Shown piece by piece: positions 26,004 to 34,915 of a stretch of 64,000 bases of DNA. Positions within the stretch are counted from its first letter, which is position 1. Each line of letters begins with the position of its first letter. The stretch lies in the NCBI RefSeq assembly GCF_021602585.1, contig NZ_BQIP01000019.1:1-64000 (forward strand), written 5' to 3'. The notes beneath the pieces were generated by a model. That model worked only from the letters and a program-made list of their open reading frames with translations, did not search any database and was not told the origin of the DNA. The translations under genes were made by a program, and so were the position numbers. This stretch comes from Pseudomonas faucium (GTDB lineage: Bacteria; Pseudomonadota; Gammaproteobacteria; Pseudomonadales; Pseudomonadaceae).

Positions 26004-29000
26004 CAGAAGGTCATCTCCGCGCCAACCAGCACGCCGTTGGCGCGCTCGTAGAGGTTGCCACCCAGCGACTGCTGGTACTCGGCGCGCACTTTCAGCGAGC
26101 CGCGGTAAGCGTTGTAGCGGTCGTCGTCGAACCACCATTGCCAGCGCACGCCGACACCGGCGCGGGCATCCTGGCGCCAGTCGTTGCTCGGGTCTTGGCT
26201 TGAGAACTCGAAGAAGCCGTAGGGCATGAGGGTTTGCGGCGAATTGCCGGGCAGTTTCCAGGCATGGCCCTGCTGGTAGCGCGACAGCCAGGCGTGATCG
26301 CCGGCGCGGGTCCACCAGGCGGCGTCGAGGTAGAGGAAGCGCTCGTTCCAGTCGTCCTCGTCGACCCGCCAGTCGTTGCGCCAGTCGCCCTGGTCGAGGA
26401 ACGAGGCGGTGGCCCGCAGCAGCAGGTCGTTGCTCGACTCGGCATGGTGGCGCAGGTCGCCCCAGTTGCCGCCGACCTTGGCCGGGCTGAGCAGCTCGCC
26501 CAGGCTCAGGTTGTTGTTGTGCTCCTCATCGATCTGGCGCTGGTGGTAGAGCTCGGCATACAGGTTGAGGTTGGCCTGGCCCAGTGGCTTGTAGCGCAGG
26601 CCCACCCCGGTGCCCATGCTCTGGGCATAGTCGGTGCGGCTCTGGCCGCCGAACAGCACGCGGCCATACACCGACAGGGTGCTGCCGTTGCGGCTGGGCT
26701 CCTCGCCCAGGGCGTGGTCCCACATGGCCAGCTGCACGTTCTGCGACTGGGCGCGGCGCGAGCTGCCGCTGCGCTGGCCGTTGTCGAGGAACTTGTCGTT
26801 GGTCGAGGTGCCGGCGGGCGACCAGGTGCTGGCCAGGGTGATGGTGTCACGCCGCGACAGCGCTTCATGGGCGCGCCGCTGGCGGTACTCGCGGGCTTTC
26901 AGGCTGCCGTATTCGTCGTCGCCGTCGACCAGGTTCTGCTCCACATCGAGGATGCGCCGCAGCTCGCGGCGGGCGGCGGCGCTGTCTTCGGCTTCGTCGT
27001 AGCGCAGCGCCAGGGTTTCACCCAGGCGGTAATCCTCGGGCAAATCGCCAGTGGCCTGTTGCAGGTAGGGGATCGACTGACGGCGCTGGGCCTTGTCCGT
27101 CGAGCCGGCCAGGCGCATCCCGTAGTCGGCGCGGTAGCGTGGCTGGTCGGGAGCCAGGCGCACCGCTTCGGCGAGCCAGGCCGTGCTCTGCGCGCTGTCG
27201 CCGGCCAGTTGCGCGGTGCTGGCGGCGGCATAGTAGTGGTCGGCCCGCGGGTTGCTCGCCAATGCCTGGCGCTGCAAGCCCAGGGCTGCCTGCAGGTCGC
27301 CCTGGCGCTGGGCGATGGCAGCGCCCAGCGCCCAGTCATCGGCGCTGTGGTGGGCGGCGGCATCCCAGTAGCGGCGGGCGCTGTCGGCATCGCCGAGGTT
27401 CAGTGCGCCGCTGGCGGCGGTCAGCCGGGCGTTGTCGGTCCAGGCGCTGTCCGGCAGGCTGCGCCAGATCGGCGCGGCCGCCTGGGAATCGCCGGCGGCT
27501 TCCAGTGCATAGGCCAGTGGCAGGCGGCTGCCGGCACCGTCCAGGCGCTCGGCGGCCTGGTAGTAGACCACCGCTTCACCGGGCTGGTCGGGCATGGCGC
27601 AGCGGCCCAGGGCGCGCAACTGGCCCGCTTCGCTCGGGGTCGCCGGGATGGCCTGGCGCACGGCCGCGCACTGGCCGTTTTCGGCCAGCCGGGCGAGCAG
27701 CTGGGCGCGGGTATTGGCATCGACCCTGGGCACCAGGTTGAGCATGCGGCGGCTGTCCAGCGGGCCGTCGTTGCGGGCGTAGAGATTGCCCAGGCGCTGC
27801 AGCAGCGATGGCGTCAGGCGGCCTTGGCGGCGGTCGTAGGCCTGTTCGAGCAAGGCCCTGGCGCGCTCGCTCTGGCCCTGTTGCAGGAGCAGGAAGCTGG
27901 CTTGCTCCAGCGCCGCCAGGTCACCGCTCTGGCGGTAACGCCGCTCCCACTCGGCCGCCGTGCGCGGTTGCGGCGGTTGCACCGGGTCGCCATACAGGCG
28001 CTGCTTGAGCACGGCATAGGCGCGGGCATCGGCCGTGGCGGGGCAGGCCTTGAACTGCTCGCGGGCCAGCTCCGGGTCGTGCCGCGACAGCCAGTCCACG
28101 GTTTCCAGGCAAGGGCGCTGCAGCTCGTTGCTCAGGCGCCGCACCAGCACCGCGTCGTCGCCTTCGCGGGCCAGCTCCCAGAGTTGCTGGCGCAGCTCTG
28201 GCCGTTGCAGCTGGTCGCTCGGCAGGGCCTGCAGCGAGCGCTGCGCCAGCTGGTTGTGGCCCACGGCGATGGCGCGGTTGGCCATGGCCAGGCGCGCCTG
28301 ATTGGCGGCTTCGGCAGAGGGCGCGCTGGCGAGCAGCTTGTTCAGCCCTTTTTCGTCGACCTGCTGCACATAGGCATTGGCCAGGCGCTGCCAGTCTTGC
28401 GGCGGCAGCTGGCCCTGGTCGGCCAAGGGCGCGAGCTGCTCGATGGTTTCCTTCCAGTTGCGCAACTGTTCGGCGAAGTTGGCCCGGGCCAGGCGCAGCA
28501 CCTGGCCATCGTTGCGCGGTGGCAATTGGTTGAGCCAGTCCAGGGCCTTGGCGGCGCCGCCGAACTTGGCCAGGCTCAGGCTGTAGGCTTGCCACAGTCG
28601 CACGCGCTGGTTGCCGTCGGCGGCGGCCAGCCAGCTTTCCACCTGGCCCGCCGGCGGCGGGTCCTGCTCGATCCAGGTCAGGCGCAGCTCCAGCAGGGCG
28701 TCGGCGTGTTCAGCGCCGTCGCCCATCTGCTCGGCCATGGCCTCGGCTTCCTTGTAGCGGCGCTGATGGGCCAGGGCCTCGACCAGCAGGGCGCGGGCCT
28801 CGTCGTTGTTCGGCACGCGGCCGAGCACGTGGCGGGTCAGGCGCTCCACTTCGGCCCAGTTGTCCTTTTTCGCTTCGCGGTAGCTGCGCTCCATGAACGG
28901 GTAGCTGGTGAAGCGCTGGAAATCGGTCATCGGCGCGGCCACGGCGGGGAGCGCGGCGCAGCACAGTAAAAGGCTGGTAAAGGTCAGGGTAAAGCGCGGC

Positions 29001-29005
29001 TTCAT
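26003..29005 (-). CDS. nfrA: NfrA-like outer-membrane protein (phage N4 receptor family)
   Basis: A 1,000-residue outer-membrane protein of the NfrA type. A Sec signal (MKPRFTLTFTSLLLCCAALP) is followed by a long periplasmic stretch of helical TPR-like repeats (about residues 40-700). The C-terminal ~280 residues are aromatic and alternating, as in a beta-barrel, and end in Phe (VGAEMTF). In E. coli, NfrA with NfrB forms the receptor for phage N4, and NfrA is thought to export the NfrB glycan. The ATG overlaps the nfrB stop by 4 bases (ATGA), and the stop touches the ybcH-like start. Confidence 0.85.
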   Translation of the reverse strand: MKPRFTLTFTSLLLCCAALPAVAAPMTDFQRFTSYPFMERSYREAKKDNWAEVERLTRHVLGRVPNNDEARALLVEALAHQRRYKEAEAMAEQMGDGAEHADALLELRLTWIEQDPPPAGQVESWLAAADGNQRVRLWQAYSLSLAKFGGAAKALDWLNQLPPRNDGQVLRLARANFAEQLRNWKETIEQLAPLADQGQLPPQDWQRLANAYVQQVDEKGLNKLLASAPSAEAANQARLAMANRAIAVGHNQLAQRSLQALPSDQLQRPELRQQLWELAREGDDAVLVRRLSNELQRPCLETVDWLSRHDPELAREQFKACPATADARAYAVLKQRLYGDPVQPPQPRTAAEWERRYRQSGDLAALEQASFLLLQQGQSERARALLEQAYDRRQGRLTPSLLQRLGNLYARNDGPLDSRRMLNLVPRVDANTRAQLLARLAENGQCAAVRQAIPATPSEAGQLRALGRCAMPDQPGEAVVYYQAAERLDGAGSRLPLAYALEAAGDSQAAAPIWRSLPDSAWTDNARLTAASGALNLGDADSARRYWDAAAHHSADDWALGAAIAQRQGDLQAALGLQRQALASNPRADHYYAAASTAQLAGDSAQSTAWLAEAVRLAPDQPRYRADYGMRLAGSTDKAQRRQSIPYLQQATGDLPEDYRLGETLALRYDEAEDSAAARRELRRILDVEQNLVDGDDEYGSLKAREYRQRRAHEALSRRDTITLASTWSPAGTSTNDKFLDNGQRSGSSRRAQSQNVQLAMWDHALGEEPSRNGSTLSVYGRVLFGGQSRTDYAQSMGTGVGLRYKPLGQANLNLYAELYHQRQIDEEHNNNLSLGELLSPAKVGGNWGDLRHHAESSNDLLLRATASFLDQGDWRNDWRVDEDDWNERFLYLDAAWWTRAGDHAWLSRYQQGHAWKLPGNSPQTLMPYGFFEFSSQDPSNDWRQDARAGVGVRWQWWFDDDRYNAYRGSLKVRAEYQQSLGGNLYERANGVLVGAEMTF

Positions 29006-31176
29006 GCCACCTCCCGGATCAGGTCATAGGCGGCCTGCTGTTCGCTGGCCTGTTCGGCGAGGGCTTGTTCGAGCACCTGCTCGGTGATGATGCCGCGGGC
29101 GATCAGGTGTTCGCCGAGGCTCTCCTGCTCGGGGTCGAAGTCGATCAGCGCCTGGTTGAACAGGGTCACCGGAACCATGCCGCGCACCTGCAGCAGGGCG
29201 CCGAGCATGACCTGGTGGCTGCTGACCTGCTCGAGCAATTCGGCGTTGTCCTGGTGCTGTTCGAGCACCTTGAGCATGTGCCGGGTTTCTTCCTTCTGCC
29301 AGGGGCTGGGGTAGTGGTAGCGCAGGCCCAGGGTGACCCGGCCCTGGGGCGCCAGGCGGTAGCTGACCGGGCGCTTGAGCTGGCGGCTGATCACCCCCAG
29401 CGAAACCTGGCTGACCGGGCTTTCGCTGGCCAGCACCAGGGTGTCGCCGTCCTCGGCCACCGGCAGTACGCCGTAATGGGTGGCCAGGCGCCGCGGCAGC
29501 GCGGCGATCAGCCGCGGGTCGAGCTTGAACGGGTTGAGCGGAGCCCAGGGCAGGTCGAGCTGCTCGGCCAACGCCTGCACCAGTTGATCGCTGCTCAGCC
29601 AGCCGCGCAGCAGCAGCTCGCGGCCCAGGCGCCGGCGTACCGGGCTGTTGATGGCCTGGTCGAGTTGCTGTTCGCTGATGTACCCCTTGGCCACCAGGCG
29701 CTGGCCCAGTGGTGTGCGCGCAGGCGCGGCGATGGCGGGGAACTCGTGGGTGGTCTTGTCCCAGGCCACCCGGCGCGAGTCGCCCATCTCCATCACCTGG
29801 CGCAAGGCGCGCAGGTTGGCGAAGAAGTTGACGAAGTTGCTCCACATCATCCGCGGCGCCGACAGCAAGCCCTCGCCGATGCCGTAGTAGCGGGTGACGA
29901 ACCAGCCGCGCTGGAACAGGCGGTTGATCAGCATCAGGCCGTTGAGCCAGAGCAGGGTGGTGAGCAGCTGGCTGTCGCTGAGGATCGACATGAACCGCCA
30001 CGACTGCGGCGCGATCACGGTCACCAGCCACATGGCCAGCAGCACCAGCAGCAACAGGTTGACCAAAAAACTCAGCAGGTAGGCGAACAGGCCGCGGCGG
30101 TCACGCCAGAGGAAGTAGTTGAGCGCGCCGGTGCGGCTCCAGCCCAGGTTGCTGGTGCCCTGGAACACGATGCCGACGATCCACCGGGATTTTTGCCGGA
30201 TGGCGTGCTGCCAGTCGCGCGGGAAGTGCTCGCGCACGCAGATCACCTGGGAGAACTCGCGGCTCATGCCCAGGCGCCACTCTTGCTTGAGGGTCAGCGC
30301 CGGGTCGGTGATGGAATAGCGGGCGAAGATGCACTTCATGCCCTTTTGCTTCAGGCGAAAGCCGATGTCGTAGTCTTCGGTGAGGCTCTGCACGTCGAAG
30401 GCGATGCCGTCGCCTTCTTCGAGCAGCGCGCTGATGGCGCGGCGGCTGAAGCAGGTGCCGACCCCGGCGCTGGGCACCTGGCCGGTGAGCGCCTCGCGCA
30501 CGATCACGTCCTTGCCATGGTTCTCGGCGAACTCGTCCACATAGTGCCCGGCGGTGAAGCCTTTCCATTCCGGCGCATAGGGGTACACCGGGATCTGGAT
30601 CATGTCCTTGGCCGGCAGCAGGTAGTTGAACAGGCGCAGTTCCATGGGCGAGATGACGTCTTCGGCGTCGTGCAGGATGAAGCCTGCGAACTCGATGCGG
30701 GCATCGTCCTGGAAGCGCAGGATGGCGTCGATGATGTTGTTTAGGCAGTCGGCCTTGCTGGTCGGCCCGGGGCGGGCGCAGACCACCTTGTGCACGTTGG
30801 GGTAGTGCAGGCACACGGCGTCGACGTCGGCCTGGGTCTGTGGGTCGTTGGGGTAGGTGCCGACGAAGATCTGGTAGTTCTCGTAGTCGATGGTCGAGGC
30901 TGCCAGGCGCGCCATTTCGCCAACCACGCCAACCTCGTTCCAGGCGGGCACCATGATCGCCAAGGGCTTTTCGGGCACCTCGAACAGGCGTTTCTCGTCG
31001 GCCTTGTCGTACTTGTCGTAGATGCGGAATCGGCGGATCAGCTTGCGGCCCCAATAGCACAGGTCGATGAACAGGTCATCGAGGCCGAGCAGGAACATCA
31101 GCGTGGCGAGGATGATCGCGAGGATCTTGAGGCCGAACAGTACGTAGGTGAGAAAGTCGATGAAAGCCAGGCTCAT
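29002..31176 (-). CDS. nfrB: NfrB-like glycosyltransferase with C-terminal MshEN-type c-di-GMP motifs
   Basis: A 724-residue inner-membrane GT2 enzyme. It has an N-terminal membrane helix (about 8-28), a GT2 core (AIMVPAWNEVG, LHDAED, and a QKSRWIVGI processive-type motif) and further helices (about 360-430). The cytoplasmic tail from about 490 has four repeats of the MshEN kind: LGQRLVAKGYISEQQLDQAI, RLGRELLLRGWLSSDQLVQA, LGALLQVRGMVPVTLFNQAL and LGEHLIARGIITEQVLEQAL. E. coli NfrB is activated by c-di-GMP through such a domain to make an N-acetylmannosamine-type glycan. It overlaps both neighbours by 4 bases. Confidence 0.87.
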   Translation of the reverse strand: MSLAFIDFLTYVLFGLKILAIILATLMFLLGLDDLFIDLCYWGRKLIRRFRIYDKYDKADEKRLFEVPEKPLAIMVPAWNEVGVVGEMARLAASTIDYENYQIFVGTYPNDPQTQADVDAVCLHYPNVHKVVCARPGPTSKADCLNNIIDAILRFQDDARIEFAGFILHDAEDVISPMELRLFNYLLPAKDMIQIPVYPYAPEWKGFTAGHYVDEFAENHGKDVIVREALTGQVPSAGVGTCFSRRAISALLEEGDGIAFDVQSLTEDYDIGFRLKQKGMKCIFARYSITDPALTLKQEWRLGMSREFSQVICVREHFPRDWQHAIRQKSRWIVGIVFQGTSNLGWSRTGALNYFLWRDRRGLFAYLLSFLVNLLLLVLLAMWLVTVIAPQSWRFMSILSDSQLLTTLLWLNGLMLINRLFQRGWFVTRYYGIGEGLLSAPRMMWSNFVNFFANLRALRQVMEMGDSRRVAWDKTTHEFPAIAAPARTPLGQRLVAKGYISEQQLDQAINSPVRRRLGRELLLRGWLSSDQLVQALAEQLDLPWAPLNPFKLDPRLIAALPRRLATHYGVLPVAEDGDTLVLASESPVSQVSLGVISRQLKRPVSYRLAPQGRVTLGLRYHYPSPWQKEETRHMLKVLEQHQDNAELLEQVSSHQVMLGALLQVRGMVPVTLFNQALIDFDPEQESLGEHLIARGIITEQVLEQALAEQASEQQAAYDLIREVA

Positions 31177-32327
31177 GCGTCGTCCTGTTGGTTGGCAGTT
31201 TCCTCGAACCAGCGGCTCAGGCGCTCGGCGATGATTTCGCTGGCATGGCCGTCACCGAAGGGGGTGAACACGCGTGCCATGCGCTGGTAGGCGGCCTGGT
31301 CGTCGAGCAGTTGGCTGGTTTCCTTGACGATGCGCTCGGTCTGGGTGCCGACCAGCTTGACCGTGCCGCCCTCCAGCACCGAGGGCCGCTCGGTGACCTT
31401 GCGCAGCACCAGCACCGGCTTGCCCAGCGCCGGGGCTTCTTCCTGCACGCCGCCGGAGTCGGTGAGGATGATGTGCGCGCGGTTCATCAGCCAGACGAAG
31501 TGCTGGTAGTCCTGGGGCGGCACCAGGTAGATGTTGTCGCGCCCGGACAGCAGGCCGTATACGGCCTTTTGCACATGCGGGTTGAGGTGCACGGGGTAGA
31601 CGAACTGCACATCGGGGTGACGCAGGGCCAGCTCGGCCAGGGCCAGGCAGATGCGCTCGAAGCCGGCGCCGAAATTCTCCCGGCGGTGGCCGGTGATCAG
31701 CACCATGCGCTGGTCGTCGCGCAGGGCATGCAGCGGTGACTCGGCGGCGGGGTGCCAGGTGCTTTGGGTGAGGAATTCGCGCATCCACAGCAGGGCGTCG
31801 ATCACGGTGTTGCCGGTGACTTCGATGTGCTCCGGCGGCACGCCTTCGCGCAGCAGGTTGTCGCGGCTCTTGGTGGTGGGGGCGAAGTGCAGGTCGGCGA
31901 TCACCCCGGTCAGGCGCCGGTTGGCTTCCTCGGGCCAGGGTTGCTGCAGGTTGCCGGTGCGCAGGCCCGCTTCCACGTGGCCGACCGGGATGTGCCGGTG
32001 GAAGGCGGCGAGGGCGGCGATGAAGCTGGTGGTGGTGTCACCGTGCACCAGCACGATGTCGGGCTGCACCTGTTCGTAGGCCTTGTCGATCTTGTCCAGC
32101 AGGTCGCGGGCCAGGCCGTTGAGGGTCTGGTTCTGGGTCATCACCTTGAGGTCCTGGTCGACGCTCAGGCCGAAGGCGGTGAGCACCTGGCCGAGCATCT
32201 CGCGGTGCTGGCCGGTGGAGCAGATGTGCAGGTCGATGTCTGGCCATTCACGCAGCACCCTGGCCAGCGGGGCCATCTTGATCGCCTCTGGGCGGGTGCC
32301 GAATACCATCATGACGGTGTTAGCCAT
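31173..32327 (-). CDS. wecB: UDP-N-acetylglucosamine 2-epimerase (non-hydrolysing)
   Basis: A 384-residue cytoplasmic epimerase converting UDP-GlcNAc to UDP-ManNAc. Family motifs seen: GTRPEAIKMAPL, HVEAGLRT, VTGNTVIDAL and TDSGGVQEEAPALGKPVLVLR. The ATG at 32327 has GAGGAAA upstream. Its stop overlaps the nfrB start by 4 bases, so it heads an operon wecB-nfrB-nfrA-ybcH-like. The linkage suggests UDP-ManNAc is the donor for NfrB. Confidence 0.93.
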   Translation of the reverse strand: MANTVMMVFGTRPEAIKMAPLARVLREWPDIDLHICSTGQHREMLGQVLTAFGLSVDQDLKVMTQNQTLNGLARDLLDKIDKAYEQVQPDIVLVHGDTTTSFIAALAAFHRHIPVGHVEAGLRTGNLQQPWPEEANRRLTGVIADLHFAPTTKSRDNLLREGVPPEHIEVTGNTVIDALLWMREFLTQSTWHPAAESPLHALRDDQRMVLITGHRRENFGAGFERICLALAELALRHPDVQFVYPVHLNPHVQKAVYGLLSGRDNIYLVPPQDYQHFVWLMNRAHIILTDSGGVQEEAPALGKPVLVLRKVTERPSVLEGGTVKLVGTQTERIVKETSQLLDDQAAYQRMARVFTPFGDGHASEIIAERLSRWFEETANQQDDA

Positions 32328-32632
32328 TGTCTTGTTTCCTCGTTCGATTCCCCGGACGAAGCTGTAGGATTTGTGCCGCTAGCAATGGATAGATACAAGC
32401 AGTCAAGCGCGGGGTTGTCCAATGCACGGCCGTTCGCGGTCAGCGCCTGGGCTGAGCGAATCGGGGTGGGGGTTGGTTGCAGGGCGGGGCTGCCGGGTGC
32501 CGGGGAATGGGTGTCGCTGAAACGTTTAGTCTAAATATTCTTAATTGAACGTTCAGTCAAAAATGTATTTCAGGCTTTTTCTTACAAGCAGCTTCTTGTA
32601 ATTTGGCAGGTCATTTCCCAACGGAGCTGCAC
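32328..32632. other. Divergent promoter region, wecB and PACE transporter
   Basis: 304 bases without a gene. The right half is AT-rich (about 32520-32600) and contains a 10-bp palindrome (32546-32555). It presumably holds promoters in both directions, but I cannot assign -35/-10 boxes with confidence. Confidence 0.5.
32546..32555. promoter_or_regulatory. Palindrome resembling a TetR-type operator half-core
   Basis: TGAACGTTCA is a perfect 10-bp palindrome in an AT-rich tract 78 bases before the PACE transporter start. The form is like operators of TetR-family repressors. No TetR gene is in the window, so this is only a suggestion. Confidence 0.3.
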
Positions 32633-33064
32633 ATGCAAGGCAAGGCACGCAAGATCGTCCAGGCCATTCTCTACGAGGCGATTGCCGTGGCCTGCGTGGC
32701 GCCGGCGCTGGAGCTGGCGTTCGATGCGGGCATGGCCCAGTCGACCCTGTTGTCGATCCTCATGTCGGGCATCGCGATGAGCTGGAACATGGCCTTCAAC
32801 TGGGCGTTCGAACGCTGGGAGGCACGCCAGCCCAAGCGCGAGCGCACGCTGCTGCGCCGCTTGCTGCATGCCCTGGGCTTCGAGGGCGGGCTGGTGCTGC
32901 TGTTGCTGCCGCTGGTGGCGTACTGGCTGGACGTGAGCCTGTGGGCGGCGCTGCTCACTAACCTTGCGCTGTTCGTGTTCTTCTTCGTCTACGCCTTCGT
33001 GTTCCAGTGGGGCTTCGACAAGGTGTTCGACGTGCCGCTTTCGGCCCAGCAAGCCAAGTGTTGA
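32633..33064 (+). CDS. PACE-family efflux protein (AceI-like)
   Basis: A 143-residue inner-membrane protein made of two tandem bacterial transmembrane pairs (four helices). PACE hallmarks are visible: an early acidic residue in the first helix (ILYEAIAVACVAP), then GIAMSWNMAFNWAFERWE, and in the second half NLALFVFFFVYAFVFQWGFD. AceI-type members export chlorhexidine, acriflavine and probably short polyamines. The substrate here is not known. The ATG at 32633 has ACGGAG upstream. It is followed by the ilvA leader region. Confidence 0.88.
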   Translation: MQGKARKIVQAILYEAIAVACVAPALELAFDAGMAQSTLLSILMSGIAMSWNMAFNWAFERWEARQPKRERTLLRRLLHALGFEGGLVLLLLPLVAYWLDVSLWAALLTNLALFVFFFVYAFVFQWGFDKVFDVPLSAQQAKC

Positions 33065-33098
33065 CTTGCCGCCAGCTTGCAGGATAAGTTCCCACCCC

Positions 33099-33161
33099 AT
33101 GAACACTTTCCCGCACGTGAACGCGATTATTATTACCGCCATTATCAGTTTGGCGGGCTAG
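33099..33161 (+). CDS. Isoleucine-rich leader peptide of ilvA (attenuator)
   Basis: A 20-codon peptide, MNTFPHVNAIIITAIISLAG. Five of the codons are Ile, in two clusters, and Thr, Leu and Val codons are also present. It ends 15 bases before a terminator hairpin and about 87 bases before the ilvA start codon. This is the standard layout of translational attenuation by charged Ile-tRNA: ribosomes stall when isoleucine is short, and the terminator fails to form. GGATAA-like sequence precedes the ATG, so the ribosome site is weak. Confidence 0.85.
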   Translation: MNTFPHVNAIIITAIISLAG

Positions 33162-33176
33162 CGCGTACGTGCACCG

Positions 33177-33203
33177 AACCCGCCCTGGAGGCGGGTTTCT
33201 TCT
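33177..33203 (+). terminator. Attenuator terminator upstream of ilvA
   Basis: AACCCGCC (33177-33184) and GGCGGGTT (33190-33197) pair perfectly over a 5-base loop, followed by the pyrimidine-rich TTCTTCTCTCT. It lies just after the Ile-rich leader peptide and before the ilvA ribosome site. The GGCGGG in the leader's final codons could offer an alternative pairing partner for CCCGCC. Confidence 0.85.
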
Positions 33204-33248
33204 CTCTGACTCCTGGGCAACGCAAATAAAGCCAAGGAGTTGCACCCG

Positions 33249-34811
33249 ATGACCAGCCTCAACGTCAGCCCCCGCACACCGCTCACCCCGCAGCAGCTGC
33301 TGTCGGAGCAGGTGCGCCGCATTCTCTCGGCGCCGGTGTACGACCTGGCCATCGAAACCCCGCTGCAGCTGGCGCCGGCACTGTCGGCCAGCCTGGGCAA
33401 CCAGGTGCTGCTCAAGCGCGAAGACCTGCAACCGACCTTCTCGTTCAAGATCCGCGGTGCCTACACCCGCCTGGCGCGGCTGAGCAGCGCCCAGCGCGAG
33501 CGCGGGGTCATCACCGCCTCCGCTGGCAACCACGCCCAGGGCGTGGCCATGGCGGCGGCGCGGCTGGGCATCAGGGCGACCATCGTCATGCCCACCACCA
33601 CCCCTTCGCTGAAGGTCGAGGGCGTGCGTTCACGCGGTGGCCAGGTGGTGCTGCACGGTGAAAGCTTCCCCCATGCCCTGGCCCACGCGCTGACCTTGGC
33701 CGACAGCGAAGGGGCGACCTTCGTGCCGCCGTTCGATGACCCCGACGTGATCGCCGGGCAAGGCACCGTGGGCATGGAAATCCTGCGCCAGCAGCCGGGG
33801 GCGCTGGACGCGATCTTCGTGCCGGTGGGTGGCGGCGGGCTGGTGGCCGGCATCGCCGCCTACGTCAAGTACCTGCGCCCGCAGGTCAAGGTGATCGGCG
33901 TCGAGCCGCAAGATTCCAATTGCCTGCAGGCCGCGCTGGCGGCCGGTGAGCGGGTGATCCTGGCGCAGGTCGGCACCTTTGCCGATGGCGTGGCGGTGGC
34001 CCAGGTCGGTGCCCATTGCTTCGAGCTGTGCCGGCATTTCGTCGATGAAGTGATCACGGTCAGCAGCGACGAGCTGTGCGCGGCGATCAAGGACATCTAC
34101 GACGACACCCGCTCGATCACCGAGCCCTCCGGTGCCCTGGCGGTGGCCGGGATCAAGAAGTACGTGGCCCGCGAAGGCGTGCAGGGGCAGACCCTGGTGG
34201 CCATCGACTCCGGCGCCAACGTCAACTTCGACCGCCTGCGCCATGTGGCCGAGCGTGCCGAGCTGGGCGAGCAGCGTGAAGCGATCATCGCCGTGACCAT
34301 CCCCGAGCAGCCCGGCAGCTTCCGCGCGTTCTGCCAGGCGCTGGGGCGCCGGCAGATCACCGAGTTCAACTACCGCTATTACCCCGGCAAGGAGGCGCGT
34401 CTGTTCGTCGGCGTGCAGACTCACCCGCAGCACGACCCGCGCGAGCAACTGCTGGCGAGCCTGGGCGAGCAGGGCTACAGCGTGCTCGACCTGACCGACA
34501 ACGAACTGGCCAAGTTGCACGTACGCCATACGGTGGGCGGGCACGCAGCGCCGGGCGCGCAAGAGCGGGTGCTGCGCTTCGAGTTCCCGGAGCGCCCGGG
34601 GGCGTTGCTGGGCTTTCTCGAGCGGCTGGGCAAGCGCTGGAACATCAGCCTGTTCCATTACCGCAACCATGGCGCGGCGCAGGCCCAGGTGTTTGCGGCG
34701 CTGGAGGTGCCGGTGGAGGAACAGGTGGGGTTGCCGATGGCGCTGGAGGAGATGGGGTATCGGTATTGGGATGAGACCGAGAACCCGGCTTATCGGTTGT
34801 TTCTGGGGTAG
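33249..34811 (+). CDS. ilvA: Threonine dehydratase, biosynthetic type
   Basis: A 520-residue PLP enzyme that deaminates threonine to 2-oxobutanoate, the first step to isoleucine. The PLP lysine is Lys67 in SFKIRGAY. The glycine loop reads VPVGGGGLVAG. Two ACT-like C-terminal regulatory domains (about 335-515, with EQPGSFRAFCQALG and ERPGALLGFLERLG) mark the isoleucine-feedback-inhibited biosynthetic form rather than the short catabolic one. The ATG at 33249 has AAGGAG 9 bases upstream, and an in-frame TTG at 33240 is less likely. Control by the upstream attenuator is predicted. Confidence 0.95.
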   Translation: MTSLNVSPRTPLTPQQLLSEQVRRILSAPVYDLAIETPLQLAPALSASLGNQVLLKREDLQPTFSFKIRGAYTRLARLSSAQRERGVITASAGNHAQGVAMAAARLGIRATIVMPTTTPSLKVEGVRSRGGQVVLHGESFPHALAHALTLADSEGATFVPPFDDPDVIAGQGTVGMEILRQQPGALDAIFVPVGGGGLVAGIAAYVKYLRPQVKVIGVEPQDSNCLQAALAAGERVILAQVGTFADGVAVAQVGAHCFELCRHFVDEVITVSSDELCAAIKDIYDDTRSITEPSGALAVAGIKKYVAREGVQGQTLVAIDSGANVNFDRLRHVAERAELGEQREAIIAVTIPEQPGSFRAFCQALGRRQITEFNYRYYPGKEARLFVGVQTHPQHDPREQLLASLGEQGYSVLDLTDNELAKLHVRHTVGGHAAPGAQERVLRFEFPERPGALLGFLERLGKRWNISLFHYRNHGAAQAQVFAALEVPVEEQVGLPMALEEMGYRYWDETENPAYRLFLG

Positions 34812-34828
34812 TGCGGTGGTGTCGGTAC

Positions 34829-34906
34829 TGGCCCCATCGCCGGCAAGCCGGCTCCCACATGTACAGCGCTGTGCCTGTGGGAGCCGGCTTGCCGGCGATG
34901 GGGCCA
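34829..34906. repeat. P. putida REP inverted pair
   Basis: A direct REP (34829-34860) and an inverted REP (34876-34906) fill the space between convergent ilvA and the next minus-strand gene. Confidence 0.85.
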
Positions 34907-34915
34907 GCGCGGTCG

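Noticed and set aside
26234-28969. A 911-codon plus-strand frame opposite nfrA, and a similar 936-codon minus-strand frame at 60685-63495.
   Set aside because: Both lie antisense to genes with signal peptides or GT2 motifs and have the same unstructured composition.
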